This document shows positions 1-8,347 of a stretch of 56,076 bases of DNA, in pieces. The stretch's first letter is position 1, and the number at the start of each line of letters is the position of its first letter. Under the pieces are notes generated by a model. That model made no database searches, was not told the origin of the DNA, and saw only the letters and a list, made by a program, of their open reading frames with translations. The translations under genes were made by a program, and so were the position numbers. Source of the DNA: an uncultured Emergencia sp. (GTDB lineage Bacteria > Bacillota > Clostridia > Peptostreptococcales > Anaerovoracaceae); assembly GCA_904420065.1 (NCBI GenBank), contig CAJFTU010000018.1, positions 1 to 56,076 on the forward strand. Reading direction: 5' to 3'.

Positions 1-2
1 TA

Positions 3-86
3 TGCGACCTTTAGGCTGGAAGTCTCCACAGACGGTTTTGGATGAATTTGTGAAGCACGGTGTAACATATGTTTGACAAACCAACA
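3..86 (+). mobile_element. 3' end of an IS30-like insertion sequence (left contig edge)
   Basis: These 84 bp recur in inverted orientation at 55993-56076 with one difference (G at position 60 against A in the other copy). The reading frame at 2-76 ends in stop TGA and gives a tail beginning RPLGWKSPQTVLDEF, which matches the C-terminal end of IS30-family transposases (RPRKxLGWKSPxEVF type). Identity between the copies stops at the CCAACA at 81-86, about 10 bp after the stop codon, so this is probably the element's right terminus. Only the extreme end is inside the window, so family assignment rests on this short tail. Confidence 0.7.
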
Positions 87-140
87 AAAGAAAAAGAATC
101 CGGTGAGAACTTTTTCAAAAACCAAATTAGCTCTATCCCG

Positions 141-881
141 TTATTCGTTTGGTCTCGGCGTTTTCGGCGTTTCCCTGACGTTCCCGTTCCGTCGGCCGGT
201 CTTGTTTTCACCGCCAAACTTTTTTCTCCAGTAGGACTTTCCGAAAACGACCCATTCAGCCAGCAGCCCCAGCGGAATCGCTGCCATAACATCCACGGCA
301 GAGTGCTGCTTGATGAACATAGTCGAAAGACAGATCAGGATTACCGCCACAACGACAAATCCTTTCCACAGCCTGGAAATTCCTTTTTCCTTCAGCCAGA
401 CAGAGGCAATCCCCAATGAATACGCCACGTGCAGCGACGGACAGACGCCGGTATTGGTATCAAAGGTATAGATCAGTCCTACGCACCAGGTCAGAAAATT
501 ATCCCTCGGAAAGACTTCCGGCCGCAGATCCTGACACGTCGGAAACAGGATGTAGACGGCCATAGCGACCGCCTGCGTAATCATAATAAACACAGACAGA
601 TTCTTGAAGCTTTCCACGTGATACAGGAGGAAATATCCCAGCGATATCACGATCAGCACATACCAGAAGACGTATGGTATCAGAAAAGCCTCGCAGAACG
701 GTATGACATCATCCAGGTAACAGTGAACGACGTGGCAGCTTTCTTCCGGAATCAGATTCTCGGTAAGAAAATAGAAAGCGAAATAGACCACCCAGCCAAA
801 CAGCAGCTTCAGGTGAGAGAACTGCGGATCATTGAGCTTCGATAAGCGAAATTCTCTGTAATCAATTACCGGTCTTCGCAT
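141..881 (-). CDS. PAP2 superfamily (inositol-phosphotransferase-like) membrane phosphatase
   Basis: A 246-residue polytopic membrane protein. PAP2 signature pieces are visible: LRPEVFPRD near residue 119, CPSLH at 147-151 (family PSGH/PSLH block) and KQHSAVDV at 191-198 (the H-x3-D block with the nucleophilic His). Five or six membrane segments surround them. The spacing and the PSLH variant resemble the Aur1/inositolphosphotransferase-like branch more than PgpB. Members dephosphorylate or transfer phosphoryl head groups of lipids on the outer membrane face. The start codon lies 20 bp inside the end of the upstream acyltransferase gene, so the two are translationally coupled and probably act together in lipid metabolism. 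The tail after residue 220 is basic and low-complexity. The exact substrate cannot be read from the sequence. Confidence 0.85.
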   Translation of the reverse strand: MRRPVIDYREFRLSKLNDPQFSHLKLLFGWVVYFAFYFLTENLIPEESCHVVHCYLDDVIPFCEAFLIPYVFWYVLIVISLGYFLLYHVESFKNLSVFIMITQAVAMAVYILFPTCQDLRPEVFPRDNFLTWCVGLIYTFDTNTGVCPSLHVAYSLGIASVWLKEKGISRLWKGFVVVAVILICLSTMFIKQHSAVDVMAAIPLGLLAEWVVFGKSYWRKKFGGENKTGRRNGNVRETPKTPRPNE

Positions 882-1656
882 TGTCCTTCACCTCCTGTCT
901 GATCGTTTCATTCTGCGGTATATTCATCGGATAATCTTTTTTAGGAATATTTCTGTAGGGAACGACGACATGGGGCGGAAGACCGCAGGCAATATCTGTG
1001 ATCTCCTGCATCAGATAGCTGCAGATCCGTTTTCTCTCCTCCCTGGTGGGATTCTCCGCGCAAAATTTAATCGGCTTCCCCAGATACATGGTTTTCAGCG
1101 CCGGCGCAATATAAAGGGGCACGAAGGAAAGCTCCCGCCCCGTCTTTTTATAATACAGTTTTGCGATATCCACAAACCCGTCCTGGAAATCGTATAAAAT
1201 ATTGTTATAGGGTTTATCACATTCGGGAAAGATGATGACGTTTGCGCCTTCCTGAAGTCTTTCCGCCGTTTCCCGAAAGGTAGAAACAATCCGGCGGTCA
1301 CGGCAAACCTCAATGGTATCGGCGTGATTGAAAATGCAGACCGACACCGGCGCAATGAGGTACGACAGAATCCGGAAAAACCATCTGACCGACTTAGGCT
1401 TCTGAGACCAAAAATCCCTGTACGCGTACGCCGGAACCTCTTTCAGATGCATCATCTGCGAGGCGCACCAGATGTACCGCCTGCCCGGGAAGTAGAGTTC
1501 ACAGGCTATAGGGCCGTTCATCTGCGTGTGATTTCCTACGATAATCGCCGGTTCGTCCGGAAGATGAGAAAGACCCTTCACCTCTGTTTTCGGATAAAAA
1601 AAATGGACGATAGCTTTTATCGTTTTATAGATCAGTGAATTCTCTCTTTCTCCCAT
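862..1656 (-). CDS. Lysophospholipid acyltransferase-like protein (PlsC family)
   Basis: A 264-residue protein with the acyltransferase block NHTQMNG at residues 42-48 and a later FPECDKP block resembling the family's FPEG motif. Family members transfer acyl chains to lysophospholipids at the cytoplasmic membrane. In the canonical NHx4D motif an Asp follows five residues after His; here that position is Gly, so either this subfamily uses another residue or activity is altered. No obvious transmembrane anchor except a short hydrophobic stretch near residue 95. It is first in a two-gene unit with the PAP2 phosphatase, which overlaps its 3' end by 20 bp. A purine-rich AAGAGGGGATGAT precedes the start codon. 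Confidence 0.8.
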   Translation of the reverse strand: MGERENSLIYKTIKAIVHFFYPKTEVKGLSHLPDEPAIIVGNHTQMNGPIACELYFPGRRYIWCASQMMHLKEVPAYAYRDFWSQKPKSVRWFFRILSYLIAPVSVCIFNHADTIEVCRDRRIVSTFRETAERLQEGANVIIFPECDKPYNNILYDFQDGFVDIAKLYYKKTGRELSFVPLYIAPALKTMYLGKPIKFCAENPTREERKRICSYLMQEITDIACGLPPHVVVPYRNIPKKDYPMNIPQNETIRQEVKDNAKTGN

Positions 1657-1742
1657 ATCATCCCCTCTTTCTTAACCCTCTCTCATCGGCATTTTTCGCT
1701 GTCTGTTTACTATAGCGAAGAAATCTAAACTGAAACGAAACT

Positions 1743-1799
1743 AATCGGGGTGGAAACGGCGTCATCGCCCGTGGGCAAAGGCGCCCGAAAATTCCGATT
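1743..1799. other. Possible three-way-junction structured element
   Basis: In the spacer between divergent genes, AATCGG (1743-1748) pairs with CCGATT (1794-1799), enclosing two small hairpins: GGCG/CGCC at 1758-1769 and GGGC/GCCC at 1773-1786. It lies just upstream of the response-regulator promoter, so it would not be in that transcript unless another start exists. No known riboswitch consensus is recognised. Confidence 0.25.
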
Positions 1800-1804
1800 G
1801 CCAC

Positions 1805-1833
1805 TTGACAGTGGGAAAGGCGAAAAATACAAT
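1805..1833 (+). promoter_or_regulatory. Sigma-A-type promoter of the two-component operon
   Basis: TTGACA at 1805-1810 and TACAAT at 1828-1833 are separated by 17 bp. The transcript would start near 1840, before the ATG at 1898 and its AAAGGAG. This decides the gene start: an in-frame codon at 1805 lies in the -35 box and cannot be the translation start. Confidence 0.75.
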
Positions 1834-1897
1834 AAAAAGTAAATCACCATCGTTTAGACTTTCCTACATCTATCCTTGCTGCAGAAAGGAGAAATCT

Positions 1898-2572
1898 ATG
1901 TTTCATCTACTGGTCGCAGATGACGACAAAAATACGCGCAGACTGTTCAAAGCCGTTCTCGAACGGGAGAACTATACGGTTTTTACCGCAGAAGACGGCA
2001 AAGCTGCCATGAATATTCTGGATCGAGAACATATCGACCTGATCGTCCTCGATATCATGATGCCAGGTATAGACGGATATACCTTTACCGAGATGCTCCG
2101 GGAAGCGGGCAACAATCTGCCGATCCTGATGGTTTCTGCAAAACAGCTTCCAAAGGACAAGCACCGCGGTTTTCTCGTCGGTACGGACGACTACATGACC
2201 AAGCCCATCGACGAGGAGGAAATGCTGCTCCGTATCAAGGCTCTCCTGCGCCGGGCGCAGATTGTTAACGAGCGCAGAATTACTATCGGCGATACCGTAC
2301 TGGACTACGACACCTTCACCGTTTCCCGCAGCGGAGAGACTCAGGAACTTCCGCAAAAAGAATTTCTCCTCCTCTATAAGCTGCTCTCCTACCCCGGACG
2401 AATTTTTACCCGAATCCAACTGATGGACGAAATCTGGGGTTCGGACAGCGATACCGGATGGGAAACAGTCACCGTGCACATCGGACGGCTCCGTAAACGG
2501 TTCGAAGGCTGGGACGCCTTTGAAATTATCGCCGTCCGCGGTCTCGGCTATAAAGCGGTCAGGAAAAAGTAA
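1898..2572 (+). CDS. Response regulator, OmpR/PhoB family
   Basis: A 224-residue regulator. The receiver domain covers about residues 1-115, with acidic residues DDD at 8-10, the phospho-acceptor Asp at 52 in LDIMMPGIDG, and a conserved Lys in DDYMTKPID. The winged-helix DNA-binding domain follows (about 128-224; KEFLLLYKLLSYPG and VTVHIGRLRKRF are typical). The start at 1898 is chosen for the AGAAAGGAG ten bases upstream and because the promoter -10 ends at 1833. The histidine kinase gene follows 24-48 bp downstream. Target genes are unknown; the adjacent E2-like gene and the lipid genes are candidates by proximity only. Confidence 0.93.
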   Translation: MFHLLVADDDKNTRRLFKAVLERENYTVFTAEDGKAAMNILDREHIDLIVLDIMMPGIDGYTFTEMLREAGNNLPILMVSAKQLPKDKHRGFLVGTDDYMTKPIDEEEMLLRIKALLRRAQIVNERRITIGDTVLDYDTFTVSRSGETQELPQKEFLLLYKLLSYPGRIFTRIQLMDEIWGSDSDTGWETVTVHIGRLRKRFEGWDAFEIIAVRGLGYKAVRKK

Positions 2573-2620
2573 AGTTTCCTCAGAGGAAATAATCCGTTGA
2601 ACAATCTACAGGTGAATAAA

Positions 2621-3694
2621 ATGAAAAAACAGAAAAAACAGCAGCGGGGTTCTCTAACCCTGCTCTTTACGGCTATCGTATTGTGTATTTTGGTGATGAC
2701 CGTATTCATCGTTGTCGCCATTGCTTTCCTTCTCATCCAAACGGGACTGCTGAAGGAATCCGCCAATTATTTTTCTTTTACAACCCAAGCAGCGCTTTTT
2801 TTCTCTGCCGCCAGCCTGTTTGTCGGCTTCTTTATGGCCTATTTCTTCAGTAAAGTTCCACTTAAACCGGTAAATATGCTGATCAATCATCTGAACACGC
2901 TTTCCGAAGGCAATTATAAAATCCGTTTTGTTCCGGGAAAATTCTGGGGACGGCTGCCGTGGGCTTCGGAGCTTTCCGACAGCTTCAATCGTCTCGCAGC
3001 GGAACTGGATAATACAGAGGTTCTGCGCAGTAATTTTATCAACAACTTTTCCCACGAGTTTAAAACGCCCATCGTTTCCATTGCCGGCTTTGCCCGCCTC
3101 CTTCGGCACGGTGGTCTGACAGAAACTCAGCAGAAGGAATATCTGGACATCATCGAAGAAGAATCGCTGCGGCTCAGTCAGATGGCGACAAACGTCCTGA
3201 ACCTGACCAAAGTAGAAAATCAGACCATACTTACCGACCTTACCGTCTTTAACCTCTCTGAACAAATTCGTTCCTGCATACTTCTGCTTAGTGGAAAATG
3301 GGAAAAGAAAAACCTGGAATTTCTTCTGGACTTCGGCGAAGAGACCATCTGCGCCAATGAGGAATTGCTCAAACAGGTCTGGATCAATCTTCTTGATAAT
3401 GCCGTAAAGTTTTCTCCGGAAAACTCCGTCATCGAAGTCCATATCGACAGAGATGAGGCTGAGGATCAAATTCTCGTATCGGTAGTCAATTCCGGCGCAG
3501 ATATTCCTTCAGAAAAGCAGAAACTGATCTTCAATAAATTCTACCAGGCAGAAGAGTCTCACGCGGCTGAAGGCAATGGTGTAGGACTTGCTGTTGTAAA
3601 GCGGGTAGCCGAACTGCACAGCGGCTCTGCCCATGTAAAAAGCGGCGGCGGAAAAACCGCTTTTACTGTATCGTTGCCTAAACGAAAAATCTGA
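2621..3694 (+). CDS. Sensor histidine kinase (HAMP, HisKA, HATPase)
   Basis: A 357-residue membrane kinase. Two transmembrane segments near the N-terminus (about residues 15-40 and 55-78) flank only a very short extracytoplasmic loop, so it probably senses within or near the membrane. A HAMP-like linker follows, then the dimerisation box FSHEFKTPIV with phospho-accepting His at about residue 145, the N box NLLDNAVKFSP and the G box GNGVGLAVVKRV. It is cotranscribed with the upstream response regulator, its cognate partner. The ATG at 2621, preceded by AGGTG, is preferred; an in-frame TTG at 2597, preceded by GAGGAAAT, would add eight residues and cannot be excluded. Confidence 0.92.
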   Translation: MKKQKKQQRGSLTLLFTAIVLCILVMTVFIVVAIAFLLIQTGLLKESANYFSFTTQAALFFSAASLFVGFFMAYFFSKVPLKPVNMLINHLNTLSEGNYKIRFVPGKFWGRLPWASELSDSFNRLAAELDNTEVLRSNFINNFSHEFKTPIVSIAGFARLLRHGGLTETQQKEYLDIIEEESLRLSQMATNVLNLTKVENQTILTDLTVFNLSEQIRSCILLLSGKWEKKNLEFLLDFGEETICANEELLKQVWINLLDNAVKFSPENSVIEVHIDRDEAEDQILVSVVNSGADIPSEKQKLIFNKFYQAEESHAAEGNGVGLAVVKRVAELHSGSAHVKSGGGKTAFTVSLPKRKI

Positions 3695-3800
3695 CTTTTA
3701 TGGTTTTGATTTATCTTTAGTTTATTCTCATCGTGTATACTGTTTAATTAAGCACAAATATCGGCGGAATTCCCATACCGCTTAGAGGAGGATATGCATC

Positions 3801-4697
3801 ATGAGAAGAAAATTTGGAGACAGACGAGACGGTCGAAGGCTCAAAAAAATACATTCCATGCACTACGTCATGCCAATTATGTATCCAAATCGGTGTGACA
3901 ACGAAGCCTTTATTACCGAGCGCATTGATCTTACAAATCTGAACCGCTACTTGGAAAACAAAAACAGCACAGATACGCAGCAGTCCTGCAACCTGTTCCA
4001 CGCCGTGGTAACGGCCGTGCTCAAAACGATTACGCTGCGTCCGAAAATGAATCGTTTTATCGCCAATCAGACCATGTATCAGCGAAATGAAGTATCCGCC
4101 GCTTTTACGGTAAAAAAGGATTTTTCCGATAACGGCGGTGAAGCCCTTTCGTTTATTCATTCTAAGGGAACAGATAATATCAATTCGGTTTGTGAAGAAA
4201 TACGGCATCAAATTTCCTTCTGCCGAAGTGATAAAAAGGACTCTGCTACTGCCAGTATGGATGTGGTACAGAAGATTCCGCGCATTCTGATCAAAGCGGT
4301 CGGCATCTGCGCCCGTTTTCTCGATCGGCACGGCCTGATGCCGGCGTCAATAGCAGACTCAGACCCCTTTTATGCTTCAGCGGTAATCGCAAACCTGGGT
4401 TCTATTGATCTGCACGCAGTCTACCATCATCTGACCAATTGGGGAACCTGTTCAGTTTTCTGTGTGATCGGCAAACAGAAAAAAAGACCCTTCTTCAGTG
4501 AAGACGGGTCGATTGAAATGCGTGACAGTGTAGATTTGGGACTGACCATCGACGAACGTATCGCCGACGGCTATTACTATTCGAGGAGTATCAAACTGCT
4601 TCGGCATCTGTTGGAGAATCCTGAGCTTCTGGAACTCCCTCTCGAAGAGACTTCCGGCATTGATCTCAGCGAAGGAGGAAAGATTCAGCCACTGTAA
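3801..4697 (+). CDS. Stand-alone 2-oxoacid dehydrogenase E2-like acyltransferase domain, catalytic His absent
   Basis: A 298-residue protein with the chloramphenicol-acetyltransferase-like E2 fold: its C-terminal segment (GLTIDERIADGYYYSRSIK at about 247-265, then LLRHLLENPELL) aligns with the E2 signature DHRVIDGA...LLENPELL. The catalytic His of HxxxDG is Glu (DERIADG, residues 251-257). There are no lipoyl or peripheral-subunit-binding domains, and no E1 or E3 gene nearby. Such free-standing homologues are common in Clostridia, but without the His an ordinary acyltransferase role is doubtful; ligand binding or another chemistry is possible. GAGGAGG lies 12 bp before the ATG. Transcribed in the same direction as the kinase, 106 bp downstream. 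Confidence 0.75.
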   Translation: MRRKFGDRRDGRRLKKIHSMHYVMPIMYPNRCDNEAFITERIDLTNLNRYLENKNSTDTQQSCNLFHAVVTAVLKTITLRPKMNRFIANQTMYQRNEVSAAFTVKKDFSDNGGEALSFIHSKGTDNINSVCEEIRHQISFCRSDKKDSATASMDVVQKIPRILIKAVGICARFLDRHGLMPASIADSDPFYASAVIANLGSIDLHAVYHHLTNWGTCSVFCVIGKQKKRPFFSEDGSIEMRDSVDLGLTIDERIADGYYYSRSIKLLRHLLENPELLELPLEETSGIDLSEGGKIQPL

Positions 4698-4726
4698 GCG
4701 CCGGAAAATTCCGTCTGAATCCCTTC

Positions 4727-5665
4727 TCAGCTCGCCGGCAGGATAAAATCCACGGCCGCCGGCGCCAACCGGAATTCTACCTTCTCGGCCGGTTCAATCT
4801 CTCCGTCGGCACAGAGAAAGAACGTCCGCTCCTTCGGTTCCAGAACGGCGGAGCGACTCCGTTTCACCGTGATAATTGCAGGAGCTTGAGGAATCTGAAG
4901 ATGAGTACCCTTTTGATATTTGGGGAACAGCCTCAGAAAAGTCCGCCGCGGAACATCCTTCACGATATTGATATCGAACCATCCGTCATCTACGCTTGCC
5001 TGAGGCGACGAACAGATTCCGCCTCCACAGTAGGATCCGTTAGCTATGGAACAGAGGAGAACTTCGCCGTCAAGAAGGATCTCTTCACCTTCTGTCAGTT
5101 TCAATGCGATCCCCTTTTTCCTGATAAACATACCTGCTACAGCAAGAAGGTAAGCTACGGATCCGGAAATCAGCGGCTTTTTTTTCAGTCTTCCCGCCAG
5201 CTCTACCACGTTGCAGTCAAAACCGATATTGAACATATTCGCACAGTAGCGTTCCTTAAAGACTCCACTGATCACTCCGGCATACCGGATCAGATCGATA
5301 CGGTGCAGAGTTCCTCTGAGTTGGGCTTCTATGTCGGAAAAATCCCCTGCTCCGGGAAAATTTCGAATCATATCATTTCCCGTTCCCGTAGGAATACAGC
5401 CCGCTGAAACGTTTGAGAATCCGATTATCCCGTTGATAATCTCGTTTAGAGTACCGTCCCCTCCGCAGGCGTAAAAGCGAGCAGGTTCCCCGTTGAGCGC
5501 GGCAGCGGTTTCCCGGGCCTTTATCTCTCCGTCGCCAATATCTTTCGTATGATAAATAAAGCTGGTCTCGCCCAGCCTTTTCGAAATCTCCTCAATCCTT
5601 TCGACTAATTTCTCTGTACCCCTTCCCTGCCCTGCGGCAGGGTTTACAAAAAAATAGTTTTTCAT
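4727..5665 (-). CDS. Diacylglycerol kinase family lipid kinase (YegS/DgkB-like)
   Basis: A 312-residue soluble kinase. The N-terminal glycine-rich phosphate loop NPAAGQGRGTEKL (residues 8-20) and the nucleotide motif GGDGTLNEIINGI (near 68-80) are diagnostic of the DAGK catalytic domain; PTGTGND follows near 96. The C-terminal beta-sandwich contains GYxxxDGG-like DDGWFDINIV. Members phosphorylate diacylglycerol or related lipids and recycle diacylglycerol from cell-wall polymer synthesis. Length fits the family. The gene is monocistronic, convergent with the E2-like gene. Confidence 0.9.
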   Translation of the reverse strand: MKNYFFVNPAAGQGRGTEKLVERIEEISKRLGETSFIYHTKDIGDGEIKARETAAALNGEPARFYACGGDGTLNEIINGIIGFSNVSAGCIPTGTGNDMIRNFPGAGDFSDIEAQLRGTLHRIDLIRYAGVISGVFKERYCANMFNIGFDCNVVELAGRLKKKPLISGSVAYLLAVAGMFIRKKGIALKLTEGEEILLDGEVLLCSIANGSYCGGGICSSPQASVDDGWFDINIVKDVPRRTFLRLFPKYQKGTHLQIPQAPAIITVKRSRSAVLEPKERTFFLCADGEIEPAEKVEFRLAPAAVDFILPAS

Positions 5666-5932
5666 CCACTTACTCCGTTCAAATTGTCATTATCATTTTA
5701 AGTTATCCCCTGTATGAATTCAAGCAATTTCTCCGTTTGCTGCCCGCAGCCTCCTTCTTATTTTCAGTTTAACTATTCCAAAACGCAGCGCTGAATATAC
5801 CCCAAACCCCATTTTTTCTTCAGTGTCCGGTATCATTTATCGTCTACATGTTTTCAATCTGTGATACAATATAGGAAAGTTGTCTTCCGTTTCGAAATGA
5901 AGATAAACAGCAAAGTTTGTCAGGAGGTAGAA

Positions 5933-6781
5933 ATGAATATCGGTATCTATCCGTTTGCCAGTACCGGAAATATAAGAAAAAATCTCTCGGTCATCCTCTC
6001 CGCTGCTGATGAAGCGGCGAAAAGAGGCGTTCGTCTGCTGGTCTTTCACGAGTGCGCGCTCAGCGGTTATCCTCCGATAGAATGCAGCATAGATGAAATC
6101 GATCCTGTCCAAATACAAAACGCCCTTGAGGAGATAAAGGCAAAAGCCCGGGAAAAAGACATCTACATTGCCGTAGGCACCGTCCGATTTGATCAGGGCC
6201 GGCGATTTAATTCCGTCCTTCTCTTCGACAACGAGGGAAACGATGCGGGATGCTACGACAAGACATCTCTCTGGGGATGGGATACGGAAAACTTCACCCG
6301 GGGAGAAAAGGGCGGCGTCTTTCTCGTCGACGGGATTAAAGTGGGATTTCGCATCTGCTTCGACGTTCGTTTTCCGGAAAGCTTCAGAGATCTGTATCTT
6401 CAGCAAGTACCTCTGTGCTTCGTCTGCTTTTCCGACACCTCCGACGACGACGACCGGGCTCGCTATGATCTGCTCTGCGGTCATCTTTCCACGAGAGCTA
6501 TGGAAAATGTAATGACGGTCGTGTCCGTAAACAGCCTCTCCCGATATCAAACCGCGCCGTCCGCCGTATTCGATACTGCAGGCAGCATGATCTTCGAAGC
6601 CGAGAGAAACAGGGAGCAGCTTCTCGTCTACGACTATCAGATTCCCGACATAACCTTTGGCATGCGCGGCCGTATTGCGGTCAGCGACTACTTTCTCAGC
6701 CGCAGACAGAATTCAGCATCTCAGACAGACGAGATGTCATTAAAGATCTCTGATAACCAAATCTCTGACGATATGCACTAA
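5933..6781 (+). CDS. Carbon-nitrogen hydrolase (nitrilase superfamily amidase)
   Basis: A 282-residue nitrilase-fold enzyme with the full catalytic triad in sequence order: Glu in VFHECALSGYPP, Lys in CYDKTSLWGWDTENF, and Cys in GFRICFDVRFPESFRDL. The superfamily hydrolyses non-peptide C-N bonds (amides, carbamoyl groups, nitriles); the specific substrate is not readable. The start at 5933 is chosen because CAGGAGG lies just before it; an in-frame ATG at 5861 would add 24 residues without homology. A TACAAT box with an upstream TG lies around 5865, a plausible promoter. The gene ends at a bidirectional terminator shared with the M32 peptidase. Confidence 0.9.
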   Translation: MNIGIYPFASTGNIRKNLSVILSAADEAAKRGVRLLVFHECALSGYPPIECSIDEIDPVQIQNALEEIKAKAREKDIYIAVGTVRFDQGRRFNSVLLFDNEGNDAGCYDKTSLWGWDTENFTRGEKGGVFLVDGIKVGFRICFDVRFPESFRDLYLQQVPLCFVCFSDTSDDDDRARYDLLCGHLSTRAMENVMTVVSVNSLSRYQTAPSAVFDTAGSMIFEAERNREQLLVYDYQIPDITFGMRGRIAVSDYFLSRRQNSASQTDEMSLKISDNQISDDMH

Positions 6782-6784
6782 AAT

Positions 6785-6808
6785 AAGGAGGCGAATCCGC
6801 CTCCTTTT
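6785..6808. terminator. Bidirectional intrinsic terminator
   Basis: AAGGAGGCG (6785-6793) pairs with CGCCTCCTT (6798-6806) across a four-base loop, followed by T residues on the plus strand; the minus strand also begins with A/T. It lies between the convergent nitrilase-family and M32 peptidase genes. Confidence 0.8.
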
Positions 6809-6826
6809 ATTGTATTCTTCTGCAAT

Positions 6827-8326
6827 TTACAGTCTGTACAGTCCTGTAAATTTTTCCGTCAGATAGTCGGTGTAGTACGACGGGTCAAAAGCCTCGCCGC
6901 AGGCGTTCTCAATGAGTTGTTCTGCGCTCAGAAGCATGCCGTGGCGATAAATCTTTTCCGTGAGCCAGTCTCTGACTTCTGCAAATTCCCCCCGCTCACA
7001 ACACCGGTCCACATCCACAGCCTTCCTCAGCGACGCCATAATCTGGGCGGAATACGCCGTTCCCAGAGCGTAGCTTGGAAAGTATCCGAAAGCGCCGTCC
7101 GCCCAGTGGGCATCCTGCAGCACGCCTCTGGTATCATCGGGAACATCAATGCCCAGATATTCCTTGTACAGTCTGTTCCACTCCGCAGGAAGCTCCTCAA
7201 CGGAGATCTCATCGTGAAAGATCTTCTTTTCTATTTCGTAACGCACCAGTACGTGGAGAGAATAGGTCAGCTCATCTGCATCGGTTCGGATCAGGCTGGG
7301 CTGCGCCCGATTGACCGCGCGGAAAAAGTCCTCTGCCGACACGCCTTCCATCTGCCGCGGAAACAGCTCCTTTATCTTAGGAAAGATAAGCCAGCAAAAC
7401 GAAAAACTCCTGCCGATACCGTTCTCCCAGAGTCTCGACTGGGATTCGTGAATAGCCGTAGTGGCTCCGTGTCCCAGAGGCGAGTGAATCAGCGCGTCAT
7501 CGACGGACAATTCATACATGGCGTGTCCGCCTTCGTGAACAACACTGTACAGATTGCTGGTCAGATCCTCTTCTATATACTTAGTCGTTATTCTCACATC
7601 GTTCTTGGAAAACTCCGTGGTAAACGGATGCTCGGTCTCCCGAAGCACGCACCGATCTTTGTCGATGCCCATCACATCCATCACGTATGCAGAGAGTTCC
7701 TTCTGCCTGTCCACAGGGAAAGGACCCTGCAGAAAATCGACGGACGGCTGCTCCGCTTTGCCCACGGCCTTAATCAGCGGCACCAGCTTTTCCCGAAGAT
7801 CAGCAAAAAACGGATCCATCTGCTCCTGAGTCATACCCTTCTCAAATTCATTGAGCAGAACATCATAAGGGTCTTTCTTCGGATCGATATATTGAGCATA
7901 TCGCTTCTTTATCCGGATCACTTTGGACAGATAAGGGGCAAAGAGTGCAAAATCATTCTTTTTTTTGGCGATTTTCCAGTAATGACTGGACTCGTTCTGC
8001 GCGACCTGCTCTTCGACGACAGCTTCCTCGGGTACCTTTTCCATCTTCTCCATCTGCTCCAGCAGCTCTTCGGCTTCCCGCCGTGTCTGAAAATCCAGCT
8101 CGTCTTTCCGCTCGTTCAGCTGACAGAGCATCTCCCTGTACGATGGGTCTACTGTCATCCTGTAGATCTCCGCGCTGAGCACTGCCAGCGTATCTCCTGA
8201 GGTTTCCGACGCTCCGGGCGGCATGGTCGTCGCGGCATCATAATTCAAAAGTGCCGTGGCGTGTTCAAAAGCGTGCATTTTCTTCTGATGCGCTTTAAAC
8301 GCTTTCACCGTATCCTTCAGTTCCAT
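6827..8326 (-). CDS. M32 family metallocarboxypeptidase
   Basis: A 499-residue cytosolic zinc carboxypeptidase of the Taq/M32 family. The zinc motif HEGGH sits in SVVHEGGHAMYEL, and the family blocks HESQSRLWEN and RADELTY-like RTDADELTYSLHVLVRYEIE follow. M32 enzymes remove C-terminal residues from short peptides. Full family length (about 500). It is the last gene of the dpp operon, 21 bp after the small membrane-protein gene, preceded by GGGAGG, so imported peptides would be processed by a co-produced carboxypeptidase. Transcription ends at the shared terminator at 6785-6808. Confidence 0.95.
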   Translation of the reverse strand: MELKDTVKAFKAHQKKMHAFEHATALLNYDAATTMPPGASETSGDTLAVLSAEIYRMTVDPSYREMLCQLNERKDELDFQTRREAEELLEQMEKMEKVPEEAVVEEQVAQNESSHYWKIAKKKNDFALFAPYLSKVIRIKKRYAQYIDPKKDPYDVLLNEFEKGMTQEQMDPFFADLREKLVPLIKAVGKAEQPSVDFLQGPFPVDRQKELSAYVMDVMGIDKDRCVLRETEHPFTTEFSKNDVRITTKYIEEDLTSNLYSVVHEGGHAMYELSVDDALIHSPLGHGATTAIHESQSRLWENGIGRSFSFCWLIFPKIKELFPRQMEGVSAEDFFRAVNRAQPSLIRTDADELTYSLHVLVRYEIEKKIFHDEISVEELPAEWNRLYKEYLGIDVPDDTRGVLQDAHWADGAFGYFPSYALGTAYSAQIMASLRKAVDVDRCCERGEFAEVRDWLTEKIYRHGMLLSAEQLIENACGEAFDPSYYTDYLTEKFTGLYRL

Positions 8327-8347
8327 TTCCGTTGCCTCCCTCTGTCT

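Noticed and set aside
1805-1897. N-terminal extension of the response regulator to 1805
   Set aside because: The codon lies in the TTGACA -35 box; the well-spaced AAAGGAG and the receiver domain start at 1898.
6917-8200. 427-codon plus-strand frame antisense to the M32 peptidase
   Set aside because: Shadow frame; the minus strand carries HEGGH and the full M32 sequence.
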